A stretch of 8,108 bases of DNA from an uncultured Eubacteriales bacterium. GTDB lineage: Bacteria > Bacillota > Clostridia > Christensenellales > Christensenellaceae. Under the pieces are notes generated by a model. It saw nothing but the letters and a program-made list of their open reading frames with translations, ran no database searches and was not told where the DNA came from. The stretch is from positions 1-8,108 of the forward strand of contig CAJJPW010000092.1 in assembly GCA_905193725.1 (NCBI GenBank), given 5' to 3'. The position numbers were made by a program, and so were the translations under genes. Shown piece by piece: positions 6,715 to 8,108 of the stretch. How positions within the stretch are numbered: the first letter of the stretch is position 1; the number at the start of each line of letters is the position of its first letter.

Positions 6715-7986
6715 ATGAGTATTACAGAAATTATCATCGTGGCCATAGGGCTGTCTATGGACGCATTTGCCGTGGCCATAGGCAAGGGGCTGTCGCTGAC
6801 GCAGGTGAAGTGGAAGCACGCGTTGATTGTGGGCGCGTATTTTGGGGTATTTCAGGCGCTGATGCCTCTATTGGGGTATTTGTTGGGTACCCAGTTTGCA
6901 GACTATATCACTTCATACGACCACTGGATTGCCTTTGTGCTGCTGGCCATTGTGACCGCCGTGCTGACCGGCGCGGTGTACCTGGGTTTTGAGGGCATTA
7001 TCTGGTTCCTGCGCCTGCCCGCCGAGATTGCGCCGCTGATGCGCACTTACTTAAAGATCGTGTTTGCCGGGCTGGCGGCGATTTTCCTGTACAACTACTT
7101 TGCCTCTCTGCTGCGGGCGCTGGGCAACTCGATGGTACCGCTGCTGTTTCTGGCGCTGTCCGCCGGGCTGAATATCGCGCTGGACCTGTGGTTCGTCTGC
7201 GGGCTGGGGCGCGGCGTGGGCGGCGCGGCCGAGGCGACGGTCATTGCGCAGTATGTCTCCGGCGTGGGCATTTCCGTGTACACCTGGGTGCGGTTCCCGC
7301 TGGTGCGGCAGGCTGCCCACAGCAAGTTCAAGGCCAACCGCATGAAGGAGATCGCCGGGTTCTCGGCGCTGACCTGCATCCAGCAATCCATTATGAACCT
7401 GGGCATCCTGGCCGTGCAGGGGTTGGTCAACAGCTTTGGCACGGTGGTCATGGCGGCGTTTGCAGCGGCGGTCAAAATCGACGCCTTTGCCTATCTGCCG
7501 GTGCAGGATTTCGGCAATGCGTTCTCCATCTTTATTGCCCAGAACTACGGCGCGCAAAAGACTGACCGCATCCACAAGGGGATACGGGGCGCGTTTGCGG
7601 CGGCCATCGGGTTCAGCATCGCGGTCAGCGCACTGGTGTTTGTGTTTGCCGCGCTGCTGATGCGCATTTTTATCGACGGCTCGGAGACCGCCGTCATCAC
7701 CGAGGGCGTGCGCTACCTGCGCATTGAGGGCGCGTTCTATGCGGGCATCGGCTGTCTGTTCCTGTTCTACGGGCTGTACCGCGCTGTGGGGCGGCCCGGT
7801 ATGTCGGTGGTGCTGACGGTGGTATCCCTGGGCACCCGCGTGGTGCTGGCCTATGCGCTGTCCGCCATCCCGGCGATCGGGGTGACAGGCATCTGGTGGA
7901 GCGTGCCCATCGGCTGGTTTTTGGCCGACGCCGTGGGCGGGGTGTATTACTGGATGAAGAAGAAAGCGCTGTTTGAGATGAAATGA
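6715..7986 (+). CDS. Hybrid membrane protein: MntP N-terminal third joined in frame to a MATE exporter lacking its N-terminus
   Basis: The frame gives 423 residues. Residues 1-78 are MntP-like (Mn2+ efflux pump, DUF204/YebN): GLSMDAFAVAIGKGL with Asp16, FGVFQALMPLLGYLLG, then DHWIAFVLLA. MntP should then read on to about 185-190 residues, but from about residue 79 the protein is a MATE/NorM-type exporter: LKIVFAGLAAIFLYNYFASLLRALGNSMVPL matches the end of the first MATE repeat, and IAGFSALTCIQQSIMN to VKIDAFAYLPVQDFGNAF the second. A normal MATE protein has about 450 residues; roughly 95-110 N-terminal residues (TM1, TM2, part of TM3) are missing. MntP TM1, TM2 and part of TM3 take their place. 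The ATG at 6715 is chosen because GGGGGA lies 8 bases upstream and MSITEIIIVAIGLSMDAFAV is the standard MntP start. GC is about 47-62% per 60 bases before the join and 62-77% in sampled blocks after it. Membrane placement is clear; function is doubtful. Confidence 0.85.
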   Translation: MSITEIIIVAIGLSMDAFAVAIGKGLSLTQVKWKHALIVGAYFGVFQALMPLLGYLLGTQFADYITSYDHWIAFVLLAIVTAVLTGAVYLGFEGIIWFLRLPAEIAPLMRTYLKIVFAGLAAIFLYNYFASLLRALGNSMVPLLFLALSAGLNIALDLWFVCGLGRGVGGAAEATVIAQYVSGVGISVYTWVRFPLVRQAAHSKFKANRMKEIAGFSALTCIQQSIMNLGILAVQGLVNSFGTVVMAAFAAAVKIDAFAYLPVQDFGNAFSIFIAQNYGAQKTDRIHKGIRGAFAAAIGFSIAVSALVFVFAALLMRIFIDGSETAVITEGVRYLRIEGAFYAGIGCLFLFYGLYRAVGRPGMSVVLTVVSLGTRVVLAYALSAIPAIGVTGIWWSVPIGWFLADAVGGVYYWMKKKALFEMK

Positions 7987-8023
7987 TGACATAAAGATTC
8001 GCTCTGAAGGCACAATCTCGTCC

Positions 8024-8055
8024 TGTAGGGGCTGATGCTTGCATCAGCCCCTACA
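8024..8055. repeat. Perfect 15-bp inverted repeat
   Basis: TGTAGGGGCTGATGC (8024-8038) and its exact complement (8041-8055) flank TT. It lies 37 bp after the stop codon of the hybrid gene. There is no U-tract, so it is not a typical terminator. TGTAGGGGC-headed hairpins resemble dispersed intergenic palindromes that I recall from Oscillospiraceae-type genomes. Only one copy is visible, so the repeat family is an inference. Confidence 0.75.
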
Positions 8056-8088
8056 ATCCACTACAAACTCCATATAAAAATGAAAATG

Positions 8089-8108
8089 CCCGTCGATTTC
8101 TCGGCGGG
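8089..8108. terminator. Probable intrinsic terminator stem, cut by the window edge
   Basis: CCCGTCGA (8089-8096) pairs fully with TCGGCGGG (8101-8108), including one T-G pair, around a TTTC loop. The plus-strand U-tract, if present, lies beyond the window. An A-rich run precedes the stem (8075-8086), so it could work on both strands. Confidence 0.6.

Noticed and set aside
7051..8013. Minus-strand 320-codon frame opposite the MATE part
   Set aside because: It is His-, Arg- and Gln-rich and mirrors high-GC coding sequence on the other strand; it is a shadow of the MATE frame.
1..8108. CRISPR array, tRNA/rRNA gene, transposase or phage gene
   Set aside because: No spaced direct repeats, tRNA cloverleaf, rRNA segment or transposase motif was seen on either strand.

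Overview
The window looks like chromosomal DNA of a low-to-mid GC Gram-positive anaerobe, most likely a gut Clostridia member of the Oscillospiraceae/Ruminococcaceae type. The reasons are strong AGGAG-type ribosome binding sites, consensus sigma-A promoters with 17-bp spacers, a T-box leader, a yybP-ykoY manganese riboswitch, and a 2-hydroxyacyl-CoA dehydratase activase-like Fe-S ATPase typical of anaerobes. The placement is inferred from gene content only.

Layout. Positions 1-6373 run on the minus strand. Reading in the direction of transcription: a promoter (6368-6396), a T-box leader with its terminator (about 6361-6095), an O-acetylhomoserine sulfhydrylase (6042-4777), and 80 bp later a PflX-like radical SAM protein (4696-3773) followed by a probable terminator. 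A 520-bp intergenic stretch comes next. It carries a near-consensus promoter (3393-3421) and a structured 5' UTR for a 980-residue double activase/dehydratase-like protein (3252-310). That gene overlaps by 8 bases the start of a second dehydratase-like gene (317 to beyond position 1).

On the plus strand, a TTGCAC-17-TATAAT promoter with extended -10 (6499-6527) drives a yybP-ykoY Mn2+ riboswitch (about 6535-6698) that ends in an intrinsic terminator. The riboswitch precedes a 423-residue ORF (6715-7986). The start of this ORF is the N-terminal third of the Mn2+ exporter MntP. From about residue 78 it becomes, in frame, the C-terminal three quarters of a MATE-family multidrug exporter. GC content rises abruptly at the same place. 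A perfect 15-bp inverted repeat (8024-8055) and a probable terminator stem cut by the window edge (8089-8108) follow.

The genes form independent units. The T-box unit links homocysteine synthesis to tRNA charging, probably of tRNA-Met, and may carry the radical SAM gene with it. The activase pair is an ATP-driven Fe-S electron-transfer system of unknown substrate. The most noteworthy object is the MntP-MATE hybrid under a manganese riboswitch. It is either a real gene fusion that would rewire a drug exporter to manganese, or a recombination or assembly join. The composition break makes the join explanation a serious alternative.
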